A DNA stretch of 64,000 bases from JADJOY01 sp016713535 [NCBI: Deltaproteobacteria bacterium] (GCA_016713535.1 JADJOY010000001.1:40593-104592); one strand, 5' to 3'; numbered from the stretch's first letter, positions 16,618 through 25,764 are shown. Notes: a model not told the origin generated them from the sequence alone. Numbers and translations: made by a program.

Positions 16618-16687
16618 TGCGGCCTCCGCGCGACGCCGCCACGGGCCGCGCCGGTCCCATTCCGCGAGCATCCGGGAGGCCGTGGCC

Positions 16688-18718
16688 GTGAGTGATTCGA
16701 CCGCCGACATGCAGGCGCTGCTGCTCAGGCTCGAGGCGCGGTTCGCCGACCTCGAGCGGCGCTACGAGACCCTCCTCGCGCGGGTCGAGGGGCCGCCGCC
16801 CGACGCGCACCCGTCGGCGGCCGACGAGGCGATCGACCCGTGCGAGCTGCTCCTCACCCTCGCCAGCGGTGACGACGTCGAGCGCGCCGCCGCGCAGTCG
16901 CGGCTGACCGAGCTGGGAGTGCGCGCGGCACCCGGTCTGGCGCTTTGCCTCGTCGACCGGAACGCGGGTGTCCGCATCGCTGCGGCGAACGCGCTCGCCG
17001 AGCTCGGCGCGGGAGCACGCGGCGCCATCGCCTCGCTGGTCGCGGCGCTCAAGGACGACGACGCGGCGGTGCGGCGCGCGGCCGCGTCCGCGCTCGAGGC
17101 GATCGGTCCCAACGCCAAGGGCGCGGTGCCCGCGCTCGTGGAGATGAGCATCAAGGACAACGACGGTGGTGCGCGCAGTCGCGCCGCGCTCGCGCTCGCC
17201 GCCATCGGGCCGGGAGTACGCAGCGCGGTCCCGGCGCTCATCGAGGCGCTCGCGGACTCCGCCACCGACGTGCGTCAGGGAGCGGCGCAGGTGCTCGGCG
17301 AGATCGGCGCGCAGGCCGAAGCCTCGCTCCCCGCGCTGGTGCGCGCGCTCGAGGACGAGAGCTGGCGAGTGCGGCGAAGCGCCGCGTGGGCGCTCGCCGA
17401 GATCGGGCTCGAGAGCGACGGCGTGGTCGCGGCGCTTCTCGAGGCGCTGCGCGACCCCGAGTGGGGCGTGCGCAAGTCGGCCGCGTGGGCGCTCGGCCGG
17501 GTGCGCGGCGAGTCCAAGACGCTGGTGCCGGCGCTCGGCGAGCGGCTGCGCGACGAGGTCGCAGACGTGCGCTACTGGGCGGCGCAGGCGCTCGGTGACC
17601 TCGGACCGCACGCACGCGCGGCGGTGCCGTGGCTGATCGACGCGCTCAAGGACGTGGATCACCACGTGCGGCGGCGCGCGGCCGAAGCGCTCGTCACGAT
17701 CGGGCCGGACGCGGTGATCGGCCTCGGCGGCGCGCTCAAGGACGACTCGGCCGAGGTGCGTCAGGCGGCGGCGCAGGCGCTCGCCGAGCTCGGCCCCGCC
17801 GCCAAGGCGGCGGTGCCGGCGCTCATCGACGCGGCGCTCAACGACTCGGACGTCGCGGCGCGCAGCCGCGCGGGGATGGCTCTCGGCTCGATCGGGCCCG
17901 CCGCGCGCAACGCGATCCTGCCGCTGATCGAGGCGCTCCACGCCGAGACCGGCGAGATCCGGCAGGCCGCGGCCCGTGCTCTCGGCGACATCGGCCCGGT
18001 GGCGAAGGGCGCGGTGCCCGCGCTCATCGAGGCGCTCGAGGACCCGCTGTGGAGCGTGCGGCGCAGCGCCGCGTGGGCGCTCGCCGAGATCGGCCGCGAG
18101 GCCAAGGACGCGGTGCCCGCGCTCATCGAGGCGCTGCGCGACCGCGAGTGGAGCGTGCGCAAGTCGGCGGCGTGGGCGCTCGGCACGATCCATCCCGATC
18201 CCGCCGAGGCGGTGCCCGCGCTCATCGCCGCCCTCGGCGACCGCGCGAGCGACGTGCGCTACTGGGCGGCGCAGGCGCTCGGCCAGCTCGGCCCCGAGGC
18301 GCAGGAGGCGCTCTCCGCGCTCGTCACGACGCTCACGGACGTGGACGCCCACGTGCGGCGCCGCGCGGCGCAAGCAGTGGGGGCGCTGCGCGCCGGCGCG
18401 GCGACCGCGGTGCCCGCGCTCGTGAGCCTGCTCGCGGACGAGGGCACCGAGGTGCGGGTGGCGGCGGCGCAGGCCCTCGGCGACGTCGGTGTCGCGGCCC
18501 AGGACGCGGTGCCCGCCCTCATTGGAGTGCTCGCCGACCGCGAGACCGAAGTGCGTCAGGTGGCGGCGCAAGCGCTGGGCGCGCTGGGCGCCGCCGCGGC
18601 AGCGGCGATCCCGGCCCTCGACCGCGCGCTCCTCGACGAGACCGCGTGGGTCCGCCAGGAGGCCGCGCAAGCGATCGAGCGCATCCGCGCCTCCGCGGCC
18701 GCCGACCTCGGCGGGTGA
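16688..18718 (+). CDS. HEAT-repeat protein B (paralogue of A with internal duplication)
   Basis: A 676-residue paralogue of HEAT protein A, starting in the same way (STADMQALLLRLEAR) after GGGAGG and a GTG. About eighteen E-Z HEAT repeats follow the N-terminal helix. The order of repeat types (ARSRA, VRQ, VRRSAAW, VRKSAAW, VRYWAAQ, VRRRAA) occurs twice with an exact period of 229 residues, so the gene is longer than A through a block duplication. No catalytic motif or signal peptide. It begins 70 bp after leuA and may be cotranscribed with it. Cyanobacterial phycobilin lyases share this repeat class, but no such pathway is present here. Confidence 0.82.
   Translation: MSDSTADMQALLLRLEARFADLERRYETLLARVEGPPPDAHPSAADEAIDPCELLLTLASGDDVERAAAQSRLTELGVRAAPGLALCLVDRNAGVRIAAANALAELGAGARGAIASLVAALKDDDAAVRRAAASALEAIGPNAKGAVPALVEMSIKDNDGGARSRAALALAAIGPGVRSAVPALIEALADSATDVRQGAAQVLGEIGAQAEASLPALVRALEDESWRVRRSAAWALAEIGLESDGVVAALLEALRDPEWGVRKSAAWALGRVRGESKTLVPALGERLRDEVADVRYWAAQALGDLGPHARAAVPWLIDALKDVDHHVRRRAAEALVTIGPDAVIGLGGALKDDSAEVRQAAAQALAELGPAAKAAVPALIDAALNDSDVAARSRAGMALGSIGPAARNAILPLIEALHAETGEIRQAAARALGDIGPVAKGAVPALIEALEDPLWSVRRSAAWALAEIGREAKDAVPALIEALRDREWSVRKSAAWALGTIHPDPAEAVPALIAALGDRASDVRYWAAQALGQLGPEAQEALSALVTTLTDVDAHVRRRAAQAVGALRAGAATAVPALVSLLADEGTEVRVAAAQALGDVGVAAQDAVPALIGVLADRETEVRQVAAQALGALGAAAAAAIPALDRALLDETAWVRQEAAQAIERIRASAAADLGG
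17069..18442 (+). repeat. Tandem 687-bp duplication inside HEAT gene B
   Basis: Equivalent codons recur at a spacing of 687 bp: VRRAAAS/VRQAAAQ at 17069/17756, ARSRA at 17171/17858, VRRSAAW at 17369/18056 and VRYWAAQ at 17567/18254. The constant spacing across several HEAT units shows a single block duplication rather than independent repeat gain. Confidence 0.8.
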
Positions 18719-18749
18719 CGCGGCGATCGGATCGCGACGACCGGGGGGA

Positions 18750-18773
18750 GGGCGCCCGCTCGGTCGGGCGCCC
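18750..18773. terminator. Hairpin between convergent genes
   Basis: GGGCGCCCG (18750-18758) and CGGGCGCCC (18765-18773) form a perfect 9-bp stem with a six-base loop. It lies between the 3' ends of HEAT gene B and the minus-strand alkylsulfatase-like gene, and could serve both. No T-tract on either side. Confidence 0.5.
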
Positions 18774-18778
18774 CAGCC

Positions 18779-20530
18779 TCACCGCTGGAACCGCCGCACG
18801 AAGCCGAGGAAGTCGAGCCAGCTTCCGTCCACCGAGAGCTTGCCGCTCGCGAGTGCGGCGGCCGGGTTCTCGAGCTTGAGCGCGAGCTTCTTCCAGGTGA
18901 GCGAGTCGGTGGTGAGCGTGGCGATGGGCGCGGGGGTACCGGGCAGGGGCTCACCCGCGACGACCTCCGCGACGCCGTGGCGGACGGTGACGACGAAGCG
19001 CTCGCCGGTGTCCGAGAACCGCCACGCCGCGGCCTCGTGGACCTCGACGGCCCCGGCGGGCTCGAGCCGCGTCGCCATGGTGCGGAAGAAGAGATCGAGC
19101 GGGATCGGCGCGAGCGCTTCGTCGTCGGGGCTCGAGTCCGCGGCCGCCGCGAGCCCGTGCTCGGCCTCGTGGGCGCTCTCGAGCAGATACGCGCGGCCGT
19201 TGGTGTTCGAGACCCCGGTGGCGGTGTCGCGTAGCGCCCGGGCAAAGCTCTCGTCGAGCGTCGCGCGATCGCCGGCGCCGGCGGCGCGCAGCTTGGCGAG
19301 CAGGTGTGTGGCCCAGCGCGGATCGTGCGCGTCGAGTGCCTTCCGCGCCGCGCCGAGCACCGCGTCCGCGCCGCCCATCATCGCGATCTCGCGGCGCGCG
19401 ACCTCGGCCGCGGGGGTTGGGTAGAGCGCCTCGGGCGAGCCGTCGAACCAGCCGAGCGCGTTGGTGTAGATGGCGCGCGCCGACCAGTCGATCTGGCCGT
19501 AGGTCTCGGCGAGGAACGGGCTCGCGCGCAGGTGCCCGGGGAGCTCGATCGAGCCCGCGAGCTCGTCGATCGGCGTCCCACGGTTGGCACCGCGCACCAC
19601 CGCGTCGCGCACCCACTGGATGCCGTCGCGGTAGGTCGTGAGCGTGGTCTCGATCTCGTCGCGGCCGTGGAGAGGGGCCGTGTGCGACGGCACGAGGTGC
19701 TCGGGTGCGAGGCGGCGCATCGCGTCGAGGCTCGCGATCCACTCGTCGACCGGTCGCGGGCGGGTGCCGCGGATCGTGTAGAGGTTGGGGAAGGCGCGGT
19801 AGACGTTGTCGCCGGGCAGCAGCGTCTTCTCGGCGGGGATCCACACGAAGAGCTGGTCGTCGGTCTCGCCGTGGGCCTCGGTGAGCTCGAAGCGCCCCCC
19901 GCCGACCTCGAAGCTCGCGGCGCCGCCGAAGGTGCGCGTCGGCATGCGGAGCCCCGAGGTCAGCGCGGCCTGGAGGTCGGGGCGGCGGCCCAGCGACGAA
20001 CAGGGCAGGTCACTCTCGTCGACGTGGCGCCCGAACTGCCGCCAGCCGCGGGCGCGCTGCGCCGCCTGGAACACGCCGTACTGCTCGACGAGGTGCTGGG
20101 TGAAGGCCTTCGTGGCCCACAGCTCGGTGCCCGGCTCGACCCACACCGAGGCGCCCCCCACGTGGTCGATGTGGCTGTGGGTGAAGATCACCGCGCGTAG
20201 CGGGCCGGGCGAGCGCTCGAGCAGCGCCGCGCGGATCGGCCGCGCGCGATCCGGCGACATCGAGGTGTCGATCACCACGTTGCCGTCGTCGGTGCGCACC
20301 AGGATCGTGTTCGCGAGATCCTGGCCGAGCGCCACCCACACCCGCGGTGTCACCTGCTCGATGCGCGGTTCGCCCGCGTTGACCCGGCACAGCTCGGCCA
20401 GCCCCGCGGGCGCGGGCGCGGCGGCGCTGGGCTTGCCGTCGCCCGACCTGCAGGCGGTCGCGAGGAGGACGAGCAGCGCAGCGGCGAGGGCGCGCGGGCG
20501 GGGGGCGGAGAGATGCGTCGGAACGGTCAT
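18779..20530 (-). CDS. Alkylsulfatase-like metallo-beta-lactamase-fold lipoprotein
   Basis: A 583-residue protein with a lipoprotein signal peptide (LLVLLATAC). The MBL domain carries THSHIDHVGG (zinc ligands HxHxDH), HGETDDQ and PSHTAP. A helical dimerisation region (IDWSARAIYTNALGWFDG, MMGGADAVLGAARKAL) and a C-terminal SCP2-like domain (LTTDSLTWKKLALKLENPAAAL) follow. This three-domain order is that of SdsA1-type secondary alkylsulfatases, which hydrolyse sulfate esters such as SDS. A membrane-anchored periplasmic location is inferred from the signal. It is divergent from a sulfatase-fold protein 121 bp away. Confidence 0.88.
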   Translation of the reverse strand: MTVPTHLSAPRPRALAAALLVLLATACRSGDGKPSAAAPAPAGLAELCRVNAGEPRIEQVTPRVWVALGQDLANTILVRTDDGNVVIDTSMSPDRARPIRAALLERSPGPLRAVIFTHSHIDHVGGASVWVEPGTELWATKAFTQHLVEQYGVFQAAQRARGWRQFGRHVDESDLPCSSLGRRPDLQAALTSGLRMPTRTFGGAASFEVGGGRFELTEAHGETDDQLFVWIPAEKTLLPGDNVYRAFPNLYTIRGTRPRPVDEWIASLDAMRRLAPEHLVPSHTAPLHGRDEIETTLTTYRDGIQWVRDAVVRGANRGTPIDELAGSIELPGHLRASPFLAETYGQIDWSARAIYTNALGWFDGSPEALYPTPAAEVARREIAMMGGADAVLGAARKALDAHDPRWATHLLAKLRAAGAGDRATLDESFARALRDTATGVSNTNGRAYLLESAHEAEHGLAAAADSSPDDEALAPIPLDLFFRTMATRLEPAGAVEVHEAAAWRFSDTGERFVVTVRHGVAEVVAGEPLPGTPAPIATLTTDSLTWKKLALKLENPAAALASGKLSVDGSWLDFLGFVRRFQR

Positions 20531-20651
20531 GTCGTGTCTCCAACCGCGCGGCGCGGGCTCGGGTTGGAGCGCGCCGCGGGGCGCGACATGTTAGCCGCGC
20601 GCTCGCCGCTCGCGTCACCCCGCGACCCTTCCGTCCGCCGAGACGTCCGTC

Positions 20652-22040
20652 ATGATCAGCCGCCGTCGCATCGCTCTCCACTCGCTCGTGGCGCTGTCGT
20701 TGCTCGGGATCCCGCTCGGCGCGCGGGTCACGCGAGCCGCCGACGCCGCGCCCGCCGCGTCCCCACCCAGGGACATCCTCCTCGTCAGCTTCGACGCGCT
20801 TCGCCAGGACCACATCTCGGCGTTCGGCTACGCGCGTCCCACCACGCCCACCCTCGCGTGGCTCGCGAGCCACGGTACCGCGCTCCGTGACGTGGTACCG
20901 GCGGGGCTCTCGACCAAGACCTCGCTGACGTCGCTGCTGACCGCGCTCGAGTACCGCTCCCACCGGATCCTCGAGAAGAACGAGCACCTGCCACCCGCGA
21001 TCACCACCGTCGCCGAGGCGCTCCGCGAGCAGGGCTACGCCACCGCGGGCTTCGTCGCGACACCCCACCTCTCGGCCGAGCTCGGCTACGACCAGGGCTT
21101 CGACCGCTACGAGGACTTCGCCAAGACCGGCGAGCACTTCGTGGGCGCGGCGGAGGTCCGCGACCAGGTGCTCGCCTATCTCGCCGAGCCGCTGCCCGCC
21201 GGGCGCCGCGCGCGCTTCGTCTATGTGCACATCCTCGAGCCGCACCCGCCGTGGCTCGATCCGTCGCCGTGGCTGGCGGGCAAGGAGGGTGGCAAGCGGA
21301 TCTTCTCGTGCGTCGAGATGCCGCCGCTGGCGAAGGTCGCGAAGATCACCCCCGAGCGCCTCACCAACCTGATCGCCAAGTACGACGGTGCGATCCTCGC
21401 GGGCGACACGGCGCTCGGCGCGATCGTCGACAAGCTGCGCGAGACCAAGGCGCTCGAGCGCACGGTGATCGGCGTCACCACCGACCACGGGCTCGAGCTC
21501 CTCGATCGTTACTCGGCGAGCCACGGCTGGAACCCGTTCGACGAGGTCGCGCGCGGCTTCGTGGTGCTCTACGACGGCTCGAGGCGGTGGGGGCCGGCGC
21601 CCAAGCTCCAGGCGCGGAACGTCGACGTGTTGCCCACGCTGGTGGCGCGCGCCGGCGCGGCCGAGCACCCGGCGTTCCAGGGTGTCGACGTGTTCGGCGC
21701 GGCGAGCAGGGTGCCCGAGATCGCGATCGCCGAGGGCAACCACTGCGCGGCGGTGCGGACGCTCAGCCACAAGCTGATCTGGATCGACTTCCCGCCCGAC
21801 ATCCCGTTCCCGGCGAGCCTCCGCCGCGGGTTCGCGCTCTTCGATCTGCGCACTGACCCGGGCGAGAAGAAGGACGTCCAGGCCGAGCAGCCCGAGGTGT
21901 TCGCGAAGCTGCGCGACGCGTTCCTCGCGTTCCAGAAGGACGTCGCAGGGAAGGTGGACGATCCGGCCGACCCGAAGCACCAGCAAGGCCTGAGCCCCGA
22001 GGCGCGCGAGCGGCTCGAGGCGCTCGGCTACGTCGAGTAA
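20652..22040 (+). CDS. Alkaline-phosphatase-superfamily (sulfatase-fold) exported protein
   Basis: A 462-residue protein with an N-terminal signal peptide (RRRIALHSLVALSLLGIP). The metal-site motif ILLVSFDALRQDHIS, TTDHGLELL and the typical C-terminus (RTDPGEKKDV, LEALGYVE) identify the sulfatase fold. The formylglycine signature C/S-x-P-x-R is not present: the equivalent stretch reads LSTKTSLTSLLTA, putting a Thr at the nucleophile position and losing the Pro and Arg. A phosphate-ester hydrolase or transferase with a Thr nucleophile is therefore more likely than a true sulfatase. Periplasmic location is inferred. Confidence 0.8.
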   Translation: MISRRRIALHSLVALSLLGIPLGARVTRAADAAPAASPPRDILLVSFDALRQDHISAFGYARPTTPTLAWLASHGTALRDVVPAGLSTKTSLTSLLTALEYRSHRILEKNEHLPPAITTVAEALREQGYATAGFVATPHLSAELGYDQGFDRYEDFAKTGEHFVGAAEVRDQVLAYLAEPLPAGRRARFVYVHILEPHPPWLDPSPWLAGKEGGKRIFSCVEMPPLAKVAKITPERLTNLIAKYDGAILAGDTALGAIVDKLRETKALERTVIGVTTDHGLELLDRYSASHGWNPFDEVARGFVVLYDGSRRWGPAPKLQARNVDVLPTLVARAGAAEHPAFQGVDVFGAASRVPEIAIAEGNHCAAVRTLSHKLIWIDFPPDIPFPASLRRGFALFDLRTDPGEKKDVQAEQPEVFAKLRDAFLAFQKDVAGKVDDPADPKHQQGLSPEARERLEALGYVE

Positions 22041-22251
22041 GGCCCCGAGCGCGTCACAGCCCGTCGCCTCGCGCGCGAGACGGACGCGCGGTCGCCGCGT
22101 GAACGTGCTCCCCGGGCGGCCTCACGGTCCACCCGTACGCACCCACGTGGCCGCCGTTCGGTCGCCCGATCCGAACCCACGGGCGGCGGCGAGGGACCAG
22201 GGGCCGAAGGCCCCGTGCCCTCCAGCGCGTCCGCGCGGATCCTTGGCGACG

Positions 22252-22962
22252 CTACCAGGTCGTGTGGAGGGCGAACGTCCCCTGCGAGGGTTCGAGAGCG
22301 AGGTACTGGAACTCGCCCTGCGAGCAGCTTCCGCTGTTCAGGAAGAGCTTGTCCCCGTGCTCGGCGCGTACCCCGATGTGGGTGTGGCCGGTCACGATCA
22401 CGTCCGCCTCGCGGCTTCGCGCGACGCCCACGGCCCAGCGCTGGAAGGCGCACCGCTCGGGCTCGCTGCGCGCGCCCCGCACGCGGTTGTCGATCTTGTC
22501 GAAGGTCTTGAACACCGCGCGCATCCGCATGCGGAGCAGCCAGCCGCCGGCCCACGAGCCGAGCTCGCCGAGCCAGCGCGCGCGCTGCCAGTGCCAGTCG
22601 TAGGCGTGACCGTGCGTGAAGTAGAGGTGGGTCTTACCGACCGTGGTCGCCCAGTAATCCGGCGCTCGATCGACCACCGCGCTCACCAGGTCGTGGTTGC
22701 CGTGGATGTAGTGGTAGGGCGGCTGCCGGAAACGCGCGGCGATCTCGGGATGGACCGAGCGCACCACACCGAGCTCGGCCGCCTGGGCGCGCGGCCGCCG
22801 GCAACGCAGCGTCTCCCAGACGTCACCGAGCAGCACGACCGACGCGAAGTTCCCCTCGAGGAAGTCGAGGAAGCGCAGGAAGTCGGCGTCGTCGTGGCGA
22901 AACGAGTCCGCCGGACCACGGCGTCCGAGGTGCAGGTCCGAGATGACGGCGATGGCGCTCAT
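22252..22962 (-). CDS. Metallophosphoesterase, LpxH/LpxI-like (UDP-2,3-diacylglucosamine hydrolase family)
   Basis: A 236-residue calcineurin-like phosphoesterase: ISDLHLG, LLGDVWE, HGNHDL, HGHAYD and GHTHIG supply the dinuclear metal site. Length and the insert around WHWQRARWLGELGSW resemble the UDP-2,3-diacylglucosamine pyrophosphatase family of lipid A synthesis and its paralogues. The start is the ATG at 22962, where MSAIAVISDLHLG matches the family N-terminus; the frame continues open upstream without conserved sequence. No other lpx genes are nearby, so a paralogue with another nucleotide-lipid substrate remains possible. Confidence 0.8.
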   Translation of the reverse strand: MSAIAVISDLHLGRRGPADSFRHDDADFLRFLDFLEGNFASVVLLGDVWETLRCRRPRAQAAELGVVRSVHPEIAARFRQPPYHYIHGNHDLVSAVVDRAPDYWATTVGKTHLYFTHGHAYDWHWQRARWLGELGSWAGGWLLRMRMRAVFKTFDKIDNRVRGARSEPERCAFQRWAVGVARSREADVIVTGHTHIGVRAEHGDKLFLNSGSCSQGEFQYLALEPSQGTFALHTTW

Positions 22963-23184
22963 GGCGCGCTTTCTCTCACGTACATCGGCACACCTCATCG
23001 TAACCGTGAGCGCGGGAGGTGGCTCGAACGCGCTGGCCTCGCCGGATGCCTTCCCGGCCCTGGAAACGAGCCCAGAACATCGTGCTAGGATCGCGCGTCC
23101 GGTCGTCGCCGCGCTTCGTGAGACGTCGCGAAGCGTGACCCTCCCCCCTCGATGCCCGGATCGACAACGAGCGCGACGAGTTGA

Positions 23185-23210
23185 GCCTGGCGGCTCGCGA
23201 GCCGCCAGGC
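23185..23210. promoter_or_regulatory. Perfect 26-bp palindrome upstream of the HEAT-PilT gene
   Basis: GCCTGGCGGCTCG followed at once by its reverse complement, 31 bp before the start codon. It would fold into a long hairpin in the 5' untranslated region or serve as a dimeric operator. There is no T-tract and no gene ending nearby, so a terminator role is unlikely. Confidence 0.5.
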
Positions 23211-23241
23211 CATTCGTGACGAGATCGAGGCGAAGCGACCC

Positions 23242-25764
23242 ATGGCGATCTTTGGCGGCGGCGGTACCACCCGAGTGATCCGAGGCGACGCGTTCAAGCG
23301 CGTCATCGCCAAGGACTGGAGCGACGAAGCGTCGCGCGACCAGCTCCTCCAGGAGCTGCACCGAAACACCCGCGAGCTCAGGCCCGAGGAGATGATCGCG
23401 CTCCTCACCCACGGCGACGTCCCGGTACGCGCCCTCGGCGAGAAGCTGGTCCGCGAGCGCCTCGACGCGAAGGCGGCGGAGGTGATCTTCCGGGCGCTCG
23501 AGAAGCTCGACCCGAAGATCCAGTCGCTGGTCTTCCACTCGGTGGCGCGCGCCAAGCCCGAGGTCGCCATCCCGCAGCTCCAGCGCCTGGTCACCGAGGG
23601 CAACCCGAGCACCGCGGTGCGCGCCATGGGAGCCCTGTCGACGCTGCCAGCGTCGCGCGCCGGCACCGCCTTCGTGCGCTTCCTGTCCCACGACAAGCCG
23701 CAGATCCGCAGCCTCGCGCTCTTCAAGGTCGCCGAGTCGAAGGAGCTGCTATCGGACACCCGCCTGCAGCGCACCGTCGCCGCGATGGCCGACGACGGTG
23801 ACGAGCGCATCCGTCTGAAGGTCCTCGAGATGCTCGTCGATCTCGACCCGGAAGAGGCGATCCGGGTGTGCTTGCAGCACCTCAAGGACACCTCGGCGGC
23901 GGTGCAGCAGTCGGCGGTGCGGGTGCTCAGCGCCGCGCTCGACCGTCTGGAGCACGAGAAGGGCGCCGAGGACCACCTCATCGCCCTGCTCACCGACGGC
24001 ACCGAGGTGGTGCGCAACGGCATCCTCTCGATCCTCATGAAACGCCCCGACGGCGCGCGCTACCTGCGAGCGCTCTTGCTGGTCTGCAAGAACCTCACGG
24101 GCTGGATGCGTGACCGCACCCTCGACTCGCTGCGCACCTACGGCGAGAAGCTCGCCTCCGAGACCGTCCGCCTGATGGAGGACCCCGACGACGACGTGCG
24201 CGCCATGGCGGTGACCCTGGGCGCGGTGCTCACGTCGCCGGAAGTGGTGCCTGCGATCGCCAGGCGCCTCAAGGACGCGGACTGGATGATCCGCATGCTC
24301 GCCGCGGAGGGGCTCGGGCGCTTCGGCGACAAGTCCGCGGTGCCGGCACTGGTCGAGGGCCTCGCGGATCCCGAGAGCGGCATGGCGTGCGTCGAGGCGC
24401 TCGCGGTGCTGCGTGACCCGGCGGCCATGGTGCCGATCGCCCAGCAGCTCGGCAGCCCCAAGCCCGAGGTGCGGGTCGCGGTGCTCGACGCGCTCCGGAT
24501 GTTCGACGACCCGCGCATCACAGGCGTCTACGAGAAGGTGATCGGCGGCGACCCGTCGGAAGAGGTGCGGACTCGCGCCGCCAACCACCTCGCCGAGATC
24601 AAGGCGGGGAAGTCGGCGTCGCTGCCGAAGCTGCGCGAGTCGCTGCTCGCGAACTTCAAGCCGCGTGACCCGAGTGCCCTCGCGCCGCTCGAGCGGCTGC
24701 TCGTCCAGGCCCGCGAGGCCGAGGCCTCCGATGTCCACGTGCTGGTGGGCGCGGTGCCGATGATGCGCATCCACGGCAAGCTCCAGCCGCTGCCGGGCGA
24801 CGTCTACACCGTCGAGTCGAGCCGCGACTCGATCCTCGCCATCCTCGACCAGCCCCAGCGCGAGCGCCTCGAGAACGACCGCCAGCTCGACTTCTGCCAC
24901 TCGATCACGGGCGCCGGGCGCTATCGCTGCAACGTCTACGTCGAGCGCAAGGGGCTCGCCGGCTCGTTTCGCCTGATCCCCAAGGAAGTACCGACGATCG
25001 CCGACATCGGCCTGCCGAGCCACCTCGCCGACATCGTCAACTACAACCAGGGGCTGGTGGTGGTGGCGGGTCCCTCGGGCTCGGGGAAGTCGACCACGCT
25101 CGCGGCGCTCGTGAACCTCATCAACGAGCGGCGCCGCAACCACATCCTGATCCTCGAGGACCCGATCGAGTTCGTGCACCCGCCGCGGGCGAGCCTCGTC
25201 AACCAGCGCCAGACGGTCCTCCACACGCGCTCGTTCGCTGCGGCGCTGCGGGGTGCGTTGCGCGAGGACCCGGACGTGATCGTCGTCGGCGACATGCGCG
25301 ACCCCGAGACGGTGCGGCTCGCGATCGAGGCCTCGGAGACGGGCCACCTCGTGATCGGCACCATGAACACCACGTCGGCGCCCAAGACCATCGACCGCGT
25401 CATCGAGTCGTTCCCGCCCGGCGAGCAGTCGCAGATCCGCACCATGCTCTCGGAGACGCTGCGCGTGATCCTCTGTCAGTCGCTCTTGCCGAGCGCCGAC
25501 GGCGAGCGCGTGGCGTGCTTCGAGGTGCTGATGGGGACGCTCGGTGTCCGCAACCTGATCCGCGAGAACAAGACCTTCCAGCTCGTCGGCCAGATGCAGA
25601 TCGGCGAGAAGCAGGGCCACCTCACGGTGGACGCGGCGCTCGCGCGGCTCGTCGACGGCGGCCGGATCTCGGCCGAGCAGGCCTACCTGCGCGCCCAGAA
25701 CAAGGCCAACTTCGAGGCCCAGGTGACCCCCGAGTTCCTCACCGGCCAGATGGTGGTGGGGTGA
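23242..25764 (+). CDS. HEAT-repeat/PilT-type ATPase fusion
   Basis: An 840-residue protein. Residues about 30-460 are irregular HEAT repeats (IRSLALFKVAES, VRAMAVTLGAVL, IRMLAAEGLGRFG). Residues 475-840 are a complete PilT/type II secretion ATPase core: PAS-like N-domain (ASDVHVLVGAVPMMRI), Walker A GPSGSGKST (Lys616) and Asp box ILEDPIEF. Two catalytic positions differ from PilT: the Walker B glutamate is Asp684 (VVGDMRD) and the second His-box histidine is Asn709 (GHLVIGTMNT), while His702 is kept. ATP binding is likely, hydrolysis perhaps slow. The next gene is a second PilT with the opposite pattern, suggesting a mixed motor. Pilus genes are otherwise absent from the window. Confidence 0.88.
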   Translation: MAIFGGGGTTRVIRGDAFKRVIAKDWSDEASRDQLLQELHRNTRELRPEEMIALLTHGDVPVRALGEKLVRERLDAKAAEVIFRALEKLDPKIQSLVFHSVARAKPEVAIPQLQRLVTEGNPSTAVRAMGALSTLPASRAGTAFVRFLSHDKPQIRSLALFKVAESKELLSDTRLQRTVAAMADDGDERIRLKVLEMLVDLDPEEAIRVCLQHLKDTSAAVQQSAVRVLSAALDRLEHEKGAEDHLIALLTDGTEVVRNGILSILMKRPDGARYLRALLLVCKNLTGWMRDRTLDSLRTYGEKLASETVRLMEDPDDDVRAMAVTLGAVLTSPEVVPAIARRLKDADWMIRMLAAEGLGRFGDKSAVPALVEGLADPESGMACVEALAVLRDPAAMVPIAQQLGSPKPEVRVAVLDALRMFDDPRITGVYEKVIGGDPSEEVRTRAANHLAEIKAGKSASLPKLRESLLANFKPRDPSALAPLERLLVQAREAEASDVHVLVGAVPMMRIHGKLQPLPGDVYTVESSRDSILAILDQPQRERLENDRQLDFCHSITGAGRYRCNVYVERKGLAGSFRLIPKEVPTIADIGLPSHLADIVNYNQGLVVVAGPSGSGKSTTLAALVNLINERRRNHILILEDPIEFVHPPRASLVNQRQTVLHTRSFAAALRGALREDPDVIVVGDMRDPETVRLAIEASETGHLVIGTMNTTSAPKTIDRVIESFPPGEQSQIRTMLSETLRVILCQSLLPSADGERVACFEVLMGTLGVRNLIRENKTFQLVGQMQIGEKQGHLTVDAALARLVDGGRISAEQAYLRAQNKANFEAQVTPEFLTGQMVVG

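Noticed and set aside
16688-18718. Regular short repeats suggesting a CRISPR-like array
   Set aside because: The periodicity is about 93 bp with codon-level conservation (HEAT units), not identical repeats with unique spacers.
13806-18718. Phycobilisome lyase function for HEAT proteins A and B
   Set aside because: The repeat class is shared, but there are no bilin, phycobiliprotein or photosynthesis genes and no lyase-specific residues were recognised.
22200-22214. Short GGGGCC/GGCCCC hairpin as terminator of the LpxH-like gene
   Set aside because: Only six base pairs with a three-base loop and no T-tract; it could be chance in GC-rich DNA.
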